Positions 27,270-36,817 of a stretch of 64,000 bases of DNA are shown piece by piece. The stretch's first letter is position 1. Each line of letters opens with the position of its first letter. Where the stretch lies: positions 62,001-126,000 of the forward strand of contig CAWANG010000035.1 in the NCBI GenBank assembly GCA_963783175.1. Direction: 5' to 3'. The notes under the pieces were generated by a model, which worked only from the letters and a program-made list of their open reading frames with translations, did no database searches and was not told the DNA's origin. The DNA comes from Roseiarcus sp963783175. GTDB lineage: Bacteria > Pseudomonadota > Alphaproteobacteria > Rhizobiales > Beijerinckiaceae. The position numbers and the translations under genes were made by a program.

Positions 27270-28850
27270 ATGAGCATGTGCGCCGTTGAGCATCCGCCCG
27301 AGGCGTTCAACTTCGCTGCTCATCTCCTGGCCGCCAATGCCGGGCGGCCGGGCAAGAGGGCCTTCATCGACGACGCCGGCGCGGTGACTTACGGGGAACT
27401 CGACAAGCGCGCCCGGCGGTTCGCCGCAGCCTTGAAGGAGCGCGGCGTCAAGCGCGAGGAGCGCGTGCTCATCCTCATGCAGGACGGCGCCGACTGGCCG
27501 GTCGCCTTCTTGGGCGCAATGCTGGCGGGCGCCGTTCCGGTCGCGGTCAACACCCTGCTCACCGCCGACGATCTCGCCTATATGCTCGAGCATTCGCGCG
27601 CCCAGGCCGCCTTCGTCAGCGGCGCGGTGAAGCCGGCGTTGAAGGCTGCGCTGACGAAGTCGGACCACGAGGTCCACACCGTCGTCGTATCACAGTCCCT
27701 GACGCCGCCGGACTTCGGCGACGTCGCGTTCGAGGACTTCCTCGCCCTCGCGGCGCCGCTGACGAAGCCCGCCCGCACCCATGCCGACGATCCCGCCTTC
27801 TGGCTCTATTCGTCCGGCTCGACGGGCCGGCCGAAGGGGACGGTGCATTCGCACGCGAATCCGTACTGGACGACCGAGCTCTACGGCAAGGCGATCCTGG
27901 GCTTAAAGGAAAGCGACGTCTGCTTCTCGGCCGCGAAGCTCTTCTTCGCTTACGGGCTCGGCAATGCGCTGACCTTTCCGCTGGCCGTCGGCGCGACCAC
28001 GCTGCTCATGGCCGAGCGGCCGACGCCGGAGGCGGTGTTCAAGCGCTGGCTGGGCGGCGTCGGCGGTGTCAAGCCGACGGTCTTCTACGGCGCGCCGACC
28101 CTCTACGCCGGGATGCTCGCTTCGAACCTGCTGCCCAAGCGCGAGGACGTCGCGCTGAGGCTCGCATCGTCCGCCGGCGAAGCGCTGCCGGCCGAGATCG
28201 GCGAACGCTTCAAGCGCCATTTCGGCGTCGACATCGTCGACGGCATCGGCTCGACCGAGATGCTGCACATCTTCATCTCCAACCGCCCGGACAAGGTGCG
28301 CTACGGCTCGACCGGCTGGCCGGTGCCGGGCTACGACATCGAATTGCGCGGCGAGGACGGGCGAGCCGCGGCGGACGGCGAGCCTGGCGACCTCTTCATC
28401 CAGGGGCCGTCGGCGGCGCTGATGTACTGGGGCGCCCGCGCCAAGACCCGCGACACCTTCCAGGGCGGCTGGACCAAGAGCGGCGACAAGTACATCCGCA
28501 ACGCCGACGGGTCGTTCACTTACGCTGGCCGCTCGGACGACATGCTGAAAGTCGGCGGCGTCTGGGTGAGCCCGTTCGAGGTCGAGGCGACGCTGGTGCA
28601 GCATCCCTCGGTCCTCGAAGCGGCGGTGATCGGCGCGCCCGACGCTGACGGCCTCGTCAAGACCAAGGCCTACGTCGTGCTGAAGGACGGCGCCTCGGTG
28701 GACGAGGGCGAGCTCCAGCGCTTCGTCAAGGACCGTCTCGCCCCCTACAAATACCCGCGCGCCATCGCCTTCGTCGCCGACCTGCCCAAGACCGCAACCG
28801 GCAAGATCCAGCGTTTCCGCCTGCGCGAGCAGGAGGCGGCCGGGGGGTGA
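27270..28850 (+). CDS. bcl: benzoate-CoA ligase
   Basis: ATP-dependent acyl-CoA synthetase of 526 aa that starts the pathway by making benzoyl-CoA. AMP-binding motifs are YSSGSTGRPKGTVHSH near 172-187, YGSTGWPVPGYDIELRGEDG, and the C-terminal TATGKIQRFRLRE with the catalytic Lys. Segments such as FFAYGLGNALTFPLAVGATTLLM and GIGSTEMLHIFISNRP are characteristic of benzoate-CoA ligases. It is divergent from boxR. The start follows CGAGGAGACGCCG. Confidence 0.94.
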   Translation: MSMCAVEHPPEAFNFAAHLLAANAGRPGKRAFIDDAGAVTYGELDKRARRFAAALKERGVKREERVLILMQDGADWPVAFLGAMLAGAVPVAVNTLLTADDLAYMLEHSRAQAAFVSGAVKPALKAALTKSDHEVHTVVVSQSLTPPDFGDVAFEDFLALAAPLTKPARTHADDPAFWLYSSGSTGRPKGTVHSHANPYWTTELYGKAILGLKESDVCFSAAKLFFAYGLGNALTFPLAVGATTLLMAERPTPEAVFKRWLGGVGGVKPTVFYGAPTLYAGMLASNLLPKREDVALRLASSAGEALPAEIGERFKRHFGVDIVDGIGSTEMLHIFISNRPDKVRYGSTGWPVPGYDIELRGEDGRAAADGEPGDLFIQGPSAALMYWGARAKTRDTFQGGWTKSGDKYIRNADGSFTYAGRSDDMLKVGGVWVSPFEVEATLVQHPSVLEAAVIGAPDADGLVKTKAYVVLKDGASVDEGELQRFVKDRLAPYKYPRAIAFVADLPKTATGKIQRFRLREQEAAGG

Positions 28851-29005
28851 CGCCTTGCCGCACCCGGCTTACCTCACAGGGCGTCAGGCCGGCATGCTAA
28901 ACGCTGTCATTACCGACGGTTCAAAGGTCTGACCCGGAATGACAGCGAGGCGAAGCGACAAACGGGCTTTCGTCGGGCCTCGCCGTTCGGGAGCGCTCGC
29001 TGCGG

Positions 29006-29866
29006 ATGAAAATTGCCGATTTCGTCGTCGCCAAGCGGCCGAAGCTCAGCGTCATCGAGCGCTTCCCGCATGTCGACTTCTCCGATTACGAGCACGGGCT
29101 CACGACCGTGCAGGAGACGCTGCAGCGGGTGCAGCAGGCCTATCTCGGCACGCCGCAGCGCGCCGTCATCGTGCTCGAAGGCTGGGACACGGCGGGCAAG
29201 GGCGGCGTGGTCAGGCGGCTCGGCTGGGCGCTCGATCCGCGCAGCTTCAAGGTCCACACCATCGCCGCCCCCGAGGAGCGGGAGAAATCGCTTCACTATC
29301 TCCAACGTTTCTGGGAGCGCCTGCCGCGGCACGGCCAGATCGTCGCCTTCGACCGGTCGTGGTACGGGAGGGTGCTGGTCGAGCGGGTCGAGGGCTTCGC
29401 CACGCCAACCGAATGGCGGCGCGCCTACGAGGAGATCAACGAGTTCGAACGCATGCTCATCACCGACGGGGTCAGACTGGTGAAGCTCTTCCTCCACATC
29501 ACGCCCGACGAGCAGATGCGCCGGTTCCGCAACCGGCTCGCCAATCCGCTCAAGCGCTGGAAGCTCTCTTATGAGGATTTCCGCAACCGCGGTCGCTGGA
29601 AGGAGTACGAGACGGCGATCGAGGATATGATGGAAAAGACCTCCACCCGCCGGGCGCCCTGGCACTTGATCCCCGCCAACGACAAGCCCTATGGCCGCCT
29701 CGCGGCGCTGCGGGTCATCGCCGAGCGCCTCAGCAAGGACGTCTCGCTCGAGCCGCGCCCGCTCGACCCCAAGATCGTCGACGCCGCCGAGAGCCTGCTC
29801 GGCCTCCGCCTGGGCCCGCCGCTGGCGAACGGCCGCCGGTCGGCGCAATCGCCGACCGAGGCGTGA
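29006..29866 (+). CDS. ppk2: polyphosphate kinase 2 family protein
   Basis: 286 aa. The P-loop kinase fold has Walker A VLEGWDTAGKGGVVRRL near 55-71, the lid and Walker B region FDRSWYGRVLVERVEGF near 115-131, and the PPK2-typical HTIAAPEERE, KLFLHITPDEQMRRFRNR and WHLIPANDKPYGRLA. It phosphorylates nucleotides from polyphosphate or the reverse; the subclass cannot be assigned from these motifs. A polyphosphate-glucokinase-like gene follows 1.9 kb downstream. The start at 29006 gives the usual N terminus. Confidence 0.88.
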   Translation: MKIADFVVAKRPKLSVIERFPHVDFSDYEHGLTTVQETLQRVQQAYLGTPQRAVIVLEGWDTAGKGGVVRRLGWALDPRSFKVHTIAAPEEREKSLHYLQRFWERLPRHGQIVAFDRSWYGRVLVERVEGFATPTEWRRAYEEINEFERMLITDGVRLVKLFLHITPDEQMRRFRNRLANPLKRWKLSYEDFRNRGRWKEYETAIEDMMEKTSTRRAPWHLIPANDKPYGRLAALRVIAERLSKDVSLEPRPLDPKIVDAAESLLGLRLGPPLANGRRSAQSPTEA

Positions 29867-29911
29867 AGTCGGCGCATTGACCCCGTCCCGCGCCCATGCC
29901 TCAATCGGCGC

Positions 29912-30826
29912 ATGTCGCCCGCGCTCATCGCCATCGACTGGGGATCGTCGAGCTTTCGCGCCTATCTCATGTCGCCGGACGGCGAGGTTCTCGAAGAGGT
30001 CGCGTCGGCCGACGGGATCGCGAGCATAGCGGCCGGGGAATATCCGGCGACGCTGAGGCGCCTCGTCGGGCGCTGGCTTGACGCCAACCGTTCCTTGCCG
30101 GCGATCGCGTCGGGCATGGTCGGCAGCCGGCATGGCTGGCGCGAGGCGCCCTATGTCCCCTGCCCGGCCGGCCCGCGCGACATCGCGGCGCGCCTGACGG
30201 CGGTCGAGGCCGACGGCCGGCGCGTCGTCCTCGCTCCGGGCCTGTCATACGCGGACGAGGCGAGCGTCGATGTGATGCGGGGAGAAGAGACGGAAATTTT
30301 CGGTGTCGCCGAATCCGGCGCCCGACTCATCGTGCTGCCAGGCTCGCATTCGAAATGGGCCAGGATCGAGGGCGAGCGCGTCGTCGCGTTCAAGACCTTC
30401 ATCACCGGCGAATTGTTCGCGAGCCTGCGCGACCACACCATCGCCGGCGCCTTCGCGCGGGCGGCGCCGGCGAAGGCGCCCGGTTCGGCGTTCTCGCTCG
30501 GCGCGGAGCGCGGCGCGGCTGCGGCGGGCGGCAAGACGAAGTCCGGACTTCTGGGCCTCCTGTTCGGCGCGCGCGCGCTGCCCCTAATGGGCAAGCTTGA
30601 GCCCGACGATTCCGGCGAATATCTCTCCGGCCTCCTGATCGGGGCGGAGATCGGCGAGGCGCGCCGGCTTTATCCGGGTGAAGAGCCGCATGTCGCGGGG
30701 GCCGAGGCGCTGGTGAAGCGCTATCTCAAGGCATTCGACGCCCTGGGGTTCTGCGCTCATGCAGCGCCGCCGCGCGCTGCGGCGCGCGGGCTTTTTCGCA
30801 TCGCCCGCGACGGTGGGCTCCTTTGA
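29912..30826 (+). CDS. dgoK: 2-dehydro-3-deoxygalactonokinase (DgoK)
   Basis: 304-aa sugar-acid kinase phosphorylating 2-keto-3-deoxygalactonate. The N-terminal phosphate-binding motif is IAIDWGSSSFRAYLMSPDG. It also contains ASGMVGSRHGWREAPYVPCP, VMRGEETEIFG and LPGSHSKWARIEGERVVAFKTFITGELFASL, all typical of DgoK. It overlaps dgoA (TTGA at 30823-30826), indicating coupling. No galactonate dehydratase is present in the window. Confidence 0.93.
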   Translation: MSPALIAIDWGSSSFRAYLMSPDGEVLEEVASADGIASIAAGEYPATLRRLVGRWLDANRSLPAIASGMVGSRHGWREAPYVPCPAGPRDIAARLTAVEADGRRVVLAPGLSYADEASVDVMRGEETEIFGVAESGARLIVLPGSHSKWARIEGERVVAFKTFITGELFASLRDHTIAGAFARAAPAKAPGSAFSLGAERGAAAAGGKTKSGLLGLLFGARALPLMGKLEPDDSGEYLSGLLIGAEIGEARRLYPGEEPHVAGAEALVKRYLKAFDALGFCAHAAPPRAAARGLFRIARDGGLL

Positions 30827-31441
30827 CGCTCGAGCTCGCGCCGACGCCGCTGGTCGCGATCCTGCGCGGGGTCAAGCCGGACGAAGCCGAGACGATCGCC
30901 GCGGCCATTGTCGAGGCCGGCTTCGGCGCGATCGAGGTTCCGCTCAACTCGCCCGAGCCGCTCGCCAGCATCGCCAAGAATCGCACGCCGGTTCGGCGAC
31001 CGCGCGCTCATCGGCGCCGGCACGGTGCTCGAGCCGCGCGAGGTCGATGACGTGGCCGAGGCCGGCGCGAGGCTGGTGGTCGCGCCCAACGCCGATCGCA
31101 CGGTGATCGAGCGGGCGGCGAAGCTTGGGCTCATGGCGCTGCCGGGCGTCGCCACCGTCACCGAGGCGTTCGAGGCCCTGAAGGCGGGCGCGTCGGGGCT
31201 GAAGCTGTTTCCGGGCGAGGCGATCGGCCCCGAGGTCGTCCGGGCATGGCGCTCGGTGCTGGCGAAAGAGACGCAGCTCTATCCTGTCGGCGGCGTCACG
31301 CCCGAGCGCATCGGCCCGTACCGGCGCGCGGGAGCTAACGGGTTCGGCATCGGCTCGGCGCTTTATAAGCCCGGCGCCAGCATCGAATCGGTCGCCCGCG
31401 CCGCGCGGGCGTTCGTGAAGGCGTGGAACGACGCGGGCTAA
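30823..31441 (+). CDS. dgoA: 2-dehydro-3-deoxy-6-phosphogalactonate aldolase (DgoA), interrupted by one extra base
   Basis: Class I aldolase cleaving KDPGal to pyruvate and glyceraldehyde-3-P. The first frame gives PLVAILRGVKPDEAETIAAAIVEAGFGAIEVPLNSPEPLASIAK. The frame then changes, and RRFGDRALIGAGTVLEPREV, ARLVVAPNAD and GLKLFPGEAIGPEVVRAWR (Schiff-base Lys in LKLFP) follow in the next frame. Removing one A at 30979/30980 restores one 205-aa protein, the length of E. coli DgoA. TTG is the likely start, overlapping the dgoK stop. Confidence 0.9.
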
Positions 31442-31806
31442 ACCGTTATCAGATCGCGCGGGGACGTCATTGTGAGGAGCGGGCGACGAAGCCATCCAGG
31501 GTTCGTCGGGCGGCGGCGTCGCCGGCGCTGATTGACGCCAAAGGATGGAGGCAGTTTTACTGATTGATTGAGTGGCGCGAAGGATTCGCGCGATGCCCGC
31601 CGCAATAATGTTATGAAAGGCTGTTCGGCTGAGGCGCCTCGGGCGTTGGGCAGGCGCTCGACAGACGTGCGTCAGAGCGGGAGGCCGTTGTCGCTGGCGG
31701 CGATCCGGAAGGGGATGGAAACGAACAAATGCAGGCGAATCGAGCAAGAGTTCCGCGCACGTCCCGGCGAAGTGAAGGCCGAGCGCAACGGCAAAGAGTT
31801 CGATCC
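31442..31806. other. intergenic region upstream of the sugar-kinase operon
   Basis: 365 bp with a degenerate dispersed repeat (31465-31500) and no supported gene. A palindrome GAGGCGCCTC lies near 31631-31640. The promoter for the downstream sugar genes must lie here or inside the upstream gene. Confidence 0.5.
31465..31500. repeat. degenerate copy of the dispersed palindromic repeat
   Basis: CGTCATTGTGAGGAGCGGGC followed by GACGAAGCCATCCAGG resembles the element at 21574-21625 in half-sites and order. Confidence 0.45.
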
Positions 31807-32487
31807 ATGAACGTATTGGCTGTCGACGTGGGCGGCACCCACGTCAAAATCCTCGCTACCGGCCAAAACGACAAGCGGGAGTTCGCCTCCGGTCCGACGC
31901 TGACGGCTGAACAGATGGTGGCGGGAGTGCGGGAGCTCGCCGGCGAGTGGAGCTACGACGTCGTGTCAATTGGCTATCCTGGACCCGTCCTTCACAATCG
32001 GCCGGTCGCTGACCCGAATAATCTGGGGCGCGGCTGGATGGGATTCGACTTCAGCGTCGCGTTCAAGCGGCCGACCAAGGTCGTGAATGATGCGGCAATG
32101 CAGGCGCTGGGCAGCTACAGAAAAGGGAAGATGTTGTTCCTCGGGCTGGGGACCGGGCTCGGCTCGGCGCTGATTATTGACGGAATTGTCGAGCCGATGG
32201 AGCTTGGACATCTCCCCTACAAGAAGGGCACGTATGAGGATTACGTGGGCGTTCGAGGGCTTGAGCGAGTGGGCAAGAAGCGTTGGCGAGAGTACGTCTT
32301 TGATGTGGTCGACCGGTTGGTCGCTGCGCTTGAGCCCGACGACGTCGTGCTCGGCGGCGGGAACTCCAAGGTGCTCAAGGAGCTGCCGCCGTTGTGCCGG
32401 TTGGGCGACAACGCGAATGCATTTAAGGGCGGGTTCCTGATGTGGGAGGACCCCCGCGATCGGACGCGCGCGCGGCGGGGTCCATAA
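31807..32487 (+). CDS. ROK-family sugar kinase, polyphosphate glucokinase-like
   Basis: 226 aa. The N-terminal phosphate motif is LAVDVGGTHVKILATG. It also contains VSIGYPGPV, a catalytic Asp in VVNDAAMQALG near residues 95-105, GLGTGLGSALIIDGIVEPMELGHLPY, and VVLGGGNSK near the C terminus. It is shorter than typical ROK kinases and lacks the zinc-binding CxCGxxGC motif, as in polyphosphate/ATP glucokinases. It is followed by a Gnd-type gene and a GH63-like hydrolase, consistent with phosphorylating glucose released from glucan. The polyphosphate donor is inferred from family resemblance and the nearby ppk2. Confidence 0.75.
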   Translation: MNVLAVDVGGTHVKILATGQNDKREFASGPTLTAEQMVAGVRELAGEWSYDVVSIGYPGPVLHNRPVADPNNLGRGWMGFDFSVAFKRPTKVVNDAAMQALGSYRKGKMLFLGLGTGLGSALIIDGIVEPMELGHLPYKKGTYEDYVGVRGLERVGKKRWREYVFDVVDRLVAALEPDDVVLGGGNSKVLKELPPLCRLGDNANAFKGGFLMWEDPRDRTRARRGP

Positions 32488-32543
32488 AAGTTCGAACGGT
32501 CACTGGTGATAACGCATAACCCGATTTTCTGAAGGAGGCGCTC

Positions 32544-33563
32544 GTGCAACTTGGAATGGTTGGTCTCGGCCGGATGGGCGCGAACATGGTGCGCAGGCTC
32601 CTGACGGGAGGTCACGAGTGCGTCGTCTTCGATATGTCTGCGAAGACGGTCGAGGAGCTGGTCGAGGAAAAAGCGCTCGGCAGTTCCTCGCTTGCGGATC
32701 TGGCGAGGAAGCTGGAGAAGCCGCGCGCGGTGTGGCTCATGGTTCCCGCGGCAGTCGTCGACAAGACCATCGCCGACATTTTGCCGGCGCTCGAGCGCGG
32801 CGATACGCTCATTGACGGGGGCAATTCCTACTATGTCGATGACCTGCGCCGCTCCCACGAACTGGCGTCAAAAGGCATCGACTATATCGATGTCGGCACC
32901 AGCGGCGGCGTCTGGGGGCTCGAGCGCGGCTATTGCATGATGATCGGCGGGCCCGACCAAGCGGTGCAGCGCCTTGATCCGATCTTCAAGACGCTTGCCC
33001 CCGGATCTGGCGTGATACCGCGCACTCCTGGACGAGGGAAGGCGGCGAGCACCGCTGAGCTTGGCTACCTCCATTGTGGGCCGAGCGGCGCCGGCCATTT
33101 TGTCAAGATGGTTCACAATGGCATCGAGTACGGAATCATGGCCGCCTACGCCGAGGGACTAGACATATTGCGCGCCGCAAATATCGGGAAACAGTCGCAT
33201 GCAATAGACGCCGAGACGACGCCGCTGCGCAATCCTGAGCACTACCAGTATGATCTCAATCTGCCTGAGGTCGCCGAGGTGTGGCGACGCGGAAGCGTGA
33301 TTGCATCGTGGCTCCTTGACCTGACAGCGACCGCCCTTCAGGAGGACCCGGCGCTCACCAAGTTTTCTGGCCGTGTGTCAGATTCTGGCGAAGGTCGTTG
33401 GACGATCGCGGCGGCCATCGACGAGGGGACTCCCGTCCCCGTATTGACGACCGCGCTCTACGAGCGGTTCAGCTCGCGCGGCGACGCCGACTACCAGAAC
33501 AAGCTGCTGTCGGCGATGCGCTTCCAGTTTGGCGGCCACCTGGAAAAGCCGGCCGGCAAATAG
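32544..33563 (+). CDS. gnd: 6-phosphogluconate dehydrogenase, decarboxylating (GndA type)
   Basis: 339 aa. The Rossmann motif is MVGLGRMGANMVRRLL, followed by LMVPAAVVDKTI, DGGNSYYVDD, the substrate motif YIDVGTSGGVWGLERGYCMMIGG, and the catalytic region GPSGAGHFVKMVHNGIEYGIMAAYAEG. The short type (about 300-340 aa) is often NAD-preferring. It converts 6-phosphogluconate to ribulose-5-P. It follows the glucokinase-like gene by 56 bp, with an AAGGAGG ribosome site near 32532. Confidence 0.92.
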   Translation: MQLGMVGLGRMGANMVRRLLTGGHECVVFDMSAKTVEELVEEKALGSSSLADLARKLEKPRAVWLMVPAAVVDKTIADILPALERGDTLIDGGNSYYVDDLRRSHELASKGIDYIDVGTSGGVWGLERGYCMMIGGPDQAVQRLDPIFKTLAPGSGVIPRTPGRGKAASTAELGYLHCGPSGAGHFVKMVHNGIEYGIMAAYAEGLDILRAANIGKQSHAIDAETTPLRNPEHYQYDLNLPEVAEVWRRGSVIASWLLDLTATALQEDPALTKFSGRVSDSGEGRWTIAAAIDEGTPVPVLTTALYERFSSRGDADYQNKLLSAMRFQFGGHLEKPAGK

Positions 33564-33590
33564 TCAGGCGACGCGGTCGATGCGCCGGCG

Positions 33591-36260
33591 ATGAGCAACG
33601 GCGAGCAACAGGACGCGGGCCCCCGCTCCGCCGAGCACGCACGGCTCGCTCAGGGGTCAGCGGGCGCGGCGGGCGACTGGAAGTTCATTGGCCCTTACGT
33701 CAGCGAGCGCGCCTGGGGCACCGTGCGCGAGGACTACAGCGCTGACGGAGACGCTTGGCGCTACTTTCCGTTCGATCACGCGCGCTCGCGCGCCTATCGC
33801 TGGAGCGAGGACGGTCTGGCGGGCTTGTGTGACCGCGAGCAGCGCCTGTGTTTCGCACTCTCCTTTTGGAACGGGCGTGACCCGATCCTGAAAGAGAGGA
33901 TATTCGGTCTCAGCGGGCCAGAGGGAAATCACGGCGAGGACGCCAAGGAATATTGGTGGTCTCTCGACGCGACGCCGACCGCCTCCTGGCTGCGCTGGCG
34001 CTATCACTATCCGCAAGCCGAGTTCCCCTACGCGCGGCTGCGGGAGGAAAACGCAAGGCGCACAAGAGAGGAGACGGAATTCGAGCTTCTCGACACCGGT
34101 GTGTTTGACGGCGATCGATACTGGCAGATCACGGCGGACTACGCCAAGGCGGCGCCAGATGACATCTTAATTCGCATCGCCGCGCGCAACGCCGGGCCGG
34201 AGCCAGCCGAGCTCCATATCCTGCCGACGCTCTGGTTCCGCAACCGATGGTCTTGGGAAGACGGCGTTTCCAAACCTGTGATACGCGACGCGTCCAGCGA
34301 GACCGACACCGTCGCGATCGCCGAGGATGAGATGCTCGGCGCATGGAAGCTCGCCGCCGGCCCTGATCCTGCGGGGCGGCCGCCATCGCTGCTGTTCTGC
34401 GAGAACGAGACCAACGGTCAGCGGCTCTTCGGCCGCGGCGCTTCCCGGACCCCCTACCCCAAAGACGGGATCGACGACCACGTCCTTCAAGGCGCGGCGA
34501 CGATCAATCCCGAGCGGCGCGGCACGAAAATGGCGTGCTGGTACCGCATTTCGGTCGGAGCCGGGGAGACCGTCGAGCTCAGGCTTCGCCTGGCGCGCGA
34601 CGCTCCGGGCCGCGCCATCGATCTCGGCAAGAACTTCACGCAAACGCAAACGGATCGGCGCCGCGAAGCCGACGAATATTACGCCGCGCTGCGCCCTGAA
34701 GGAGCAACCGACGACGAGGCGCTGGTGATGCGCCAAGCGTTCGCGGGAATGACATGGAGCCAGCAATTCTATCACTATGACGTGCCGCGCTGGCTCGCGG
34801 GCGACAGCATGCCGCCCCCAGAGGTGCGAAAATCCGGCCGCAATTCAGGATGGCGTCACCTCAACAATCATCAGATCGTCGCAATGCCGGATAAATGGGA
34901 GTACCCCTGGTACGCGTCGTGGGACCTTGCTTTTCACAGCGTGGTTCTCGCGCATACCGACCCGGCGATGGCGAAGGGCCAGCTGCTGCTCCTCGGGCGC
35001 GAATGGTACATGCACCCGAACGGCCAGCTGCCAGCGTACGAATGGAATTTCAGCGATGTGAACCCGCCCGTCCAGGCATGGGCGGCGCTAAAGGTGTTCC
35101 ACATCGACGGCGGCACGGATTTTGATTTCCTCGCGCGTATCTTCCACAAGCTGTTGATCAACTTTACTTGGTGGGTCAACCGCGAGGACGCCCGAGGAGA
35201 CAATATCTTCGAGGGCGGCTTTCTCGGGCTCGACAATATCGGCCCGTTCGACCGCTCGGTGATGCTCGCGGGCGAAGTCCTTGAACAGTCGGATGGCACC
35301 GCGTGGATGGCGAAGTTCTGCCTCAATATGCTCGAAATGGCGCTTCGGCTGGCCAATCGCGATCCAGTCTACGAGGATGTCGCGATCAAGTTTTTCGAGC
35401 ACTTTGCGCTGATCGCCGTCGCTATGGACAAGCTATGGGACGAACAGGATGGATTTTTCTATGACCGGCTCCGCAAACCCGATGGCTCCGCAATCACGGT
35501 GCGTGCGCGCTCGATGGTAGGGCTGCTGCCGGTCTTCGCGGCGGTGGAGTTGGATGGTTCGCTGTCGGAGCGATTGCCCAACTTTCGCGACCGGGCGCAC
35601 TGGTACCTCGAGCATAAGCTCGGCGCGACGAAATTTCTGTACAACCTCCCCACCGGCAGCAAGCCCGGTCTGATCTCGCTGGTCGACAAGTCGCGCTTCC
35701 AGCGCATCCTGGCGCGCATGCTCGACGAGGGTGAGTTTCTATCGCCCTACGGGTTGAGGTCGCTCTCGCGCTACCACGAGAAAAACCCATTGGTTCTTGA
35801 TTTCGACGGCCGCGCCAGCCGGCTCGACTACGAACCGGGAGAGTCCCGTAGCGGCCTCTTTGGCGGCAACTCCAACTGGCGGGGGCCGGTCTGGTTCCCG
35901 CTGAACTTCCTCGCGATCGAGTCGCTGAGGCACCTCTACGACTTCTTCAAGGAAGACCTGACGGTTGAGCTGCCGACCGGATCGGGTAAGCGGGCGAATC
36001 TTGACCAGGTGGCTACGGAGCTCAGGCGCCGTCTGCTCGGTCTGTTTCTGCCCGACGCGAACGGCCGGCGGCCGGCGCATGGCCCAAACTCCCGTTTCCA
36101 AAGCGATCCGATATGGCGCGATTCGCTCCTCTTCTATGAGTATTTCCACGCCGAGACAGGAGAGGGGCTGGGCGCCTCACACCAAACCGGATGGACGGCT
36201 CTCGCCGGCGCGCTCGTGGCGTACCGGCGTCCTCCCGCCGCCTCCAAACCGAAAAGCTGA
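33591..36260 (+). CDS. GH63-like glucosidase
   Basis: 889-aa hydrolase with an (alpha/alpha)6-barrel C-terminal half. Landmarks are GDWKFIGPYVSERAWGTVREDYS and EDAKEYWWSLDATPTASWLRWRYHYPQ near the N terminus, WEYPWYASWDLAFHSVVLAHTDP near 440-460 (catalytic Asp region), PAYEWNFSDVNPPVQAWAAL, and GGNSNWRGPVWFPLNFLAIESLRHLY near 760-785. There is no signal peptide, so it should act in the cytoplasm on imported or stored glucosides. It starts 27 bp after the Gnd-type gene. The 3' end overlaps the convergent GreA-type frame as sequenced. Confidence 0.82.
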   Translation: MSNGEQQDAGPRSAEHARLAQGSAGAAGDWKFIGPYVSERAWGTVREDYSADGDAWRYFPFDHARSRAYRWSEDGLAGLCDREQRLCFALSFWNGRDPILKERIFGLSGPEGNHGEDAKEYWWSLDATPTASWLRWRYHYPQAEFPYARLREENARRTREETEFELLDTGVFDGDRYWQITADYAKAAPDDILIRIAARNAGPEPAELHILPTLWFRNRWSWEDGVSKPVIRDASSETDTVAIAEDEMLGAWKLAAGPDPAGRPPSLLFCENETNGQRLFGRGASRTPYPKDGIDDHVLQGAATINPERRGTKMACWYRISVGAGETVELRLRLARDAPGRAIDLGKNFTQTQTDRRREADEYYAALRPEGATDDEALVMRQAFAGMTWSQQFYHYDVPRWLAGDSMPPPEVRKSGRNSGWRHLNNHQIVAMPDKWEYPWYASWDLAFHSVVLAHTDPAMAKGQLLLLGREWYMHPNGQLPAYEWNFSDVNPPVQAWAALKVFHIDGGTDFDFLARIFHKLLINFTWWVNREDARGDNIFEGGFLGLDNIGPFDRSVMLAGEVLEQSDGTAWMAKFCLNMLEMALRLANRDPVYEDVAIKFFEHFALIAVAMDKLWDEQDGFFYDRLRKPDGSAITVRARSMVGLLPVFAAVELDGSLSERLPNFRDRAHWYLEHKLGATKFLYNLPTGSKPGLISLVDKSRFQRILARMLDEGEFLSPYGLRSLSRYHEKNPLVLDFDGRASRLDYEPGESRSGLFGGNSNWRGPVWFPLNFLAIESLRHLYDFFKEDLTVELPTGSGKRANLDQVATELRRRLLGLFLPDANGRRPAHGPNSRFQSDPIWRDSLLFYEYFHAETGEGLGASHQTGWTALAGALVAYRRPPAASKPKS

Positions 36261-36764
36261 GCTGACCGATTCGGCGCGGCCGCTATTTACCCCAAGCACC
36301 TCGATCTCGTGGTCGCCAACGACGACTCGATCGCCAATCGCTTTGCCGATCAGAGCGCGCGCGACGGGAGAGACGTAGGAGATCGATCCCGCTCGCGGAT
36401 CGGCTTCGTCCTCCCCGACGATCCGGAACGCCTGCCGCCGGCCGTCGTCGCGGACGAACGTCGTGAGCGAACCGAACGCAACCGTGTCGCTTTCGGCCGG
36501 ATCCGGCATCAACTGGGCGGTCCTGAGACGCTCCGCGAAATACCGCATGTCCCTCGACGCCGTAGCGACCGCGCCGCGGCGCTCGTTGAGGTCTTCGATC
36601 TGTTGGGCCGCGTGATACGCGGCGCGAGCGGCCGCCATCGCCAAATCCAGCGCCTTCAACCCGGACTGCGTCACCAGATTCGGGTGCGGCGAGATCGGAC
36701 GATCGGGAAGCTCGACGGCAGCGGCCGTTTCGGCGCTTTCTTCTCGGGTGAACGCGACACTCAT
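36177..36764 (-). CDS. GreA/GreB-family transcription factor, probably over-extended by one extra base
   Basis: The N-terminal coiled coil (about 35-95: GLKALDLAMAAARAAYHAAQQI to RYFAERLRTAQLM) and the C-terminal FKBP-like Gre domain (AFGSLTTFVRDDGRRQAFRIVGEDEADPRAGSISYVSPVARALIGKAIGDRVVV) fit Gre factors acting on RNA polymerase secondary channels. As sequenced the frame runs to 36177 through VNSGRAESVS, 84 nt into the convergent hydrolase gene. If one C of the run at 36290-36293 is removed, the frame ends at a TAA (36287-36289) after EIEVLG, giving 158 aa, the usual GreA length. The tail beyond is probably not real. It follows the aminotransferase gene by 53 bp on the same strand. Confidence 0.78.
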   Translation of the reverse strand: MSVAFTREESAETAAAVELPDRPISPHPNLVTQSGLKALDLAMAAARAAYHAAQQIEDLNERRGAVATASRDMRYFAERLRTAQLMPDPAESDTVAFGSLTTFVRDDGRRQAFRIVGEDEADPRAGSISYVSPVARALIGKAIGDRVVVGDHEIEVLGVNSGRAESVSSAFRFGGGGRTPVRHERAGESRPSGLV

Positions 36765-36817
36765 AACTGAAACCTCTCGGATATCGGGTGGCTGATTGGC
36801 CGAGGCGCCGGGCGCGG

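Noticed and set aside
31568..31810. Small plus-strand ORF before the glucokinase-like gene
   Set aside because: No ribosome site, atypical composition, and it overlaps the start region of the real gene.
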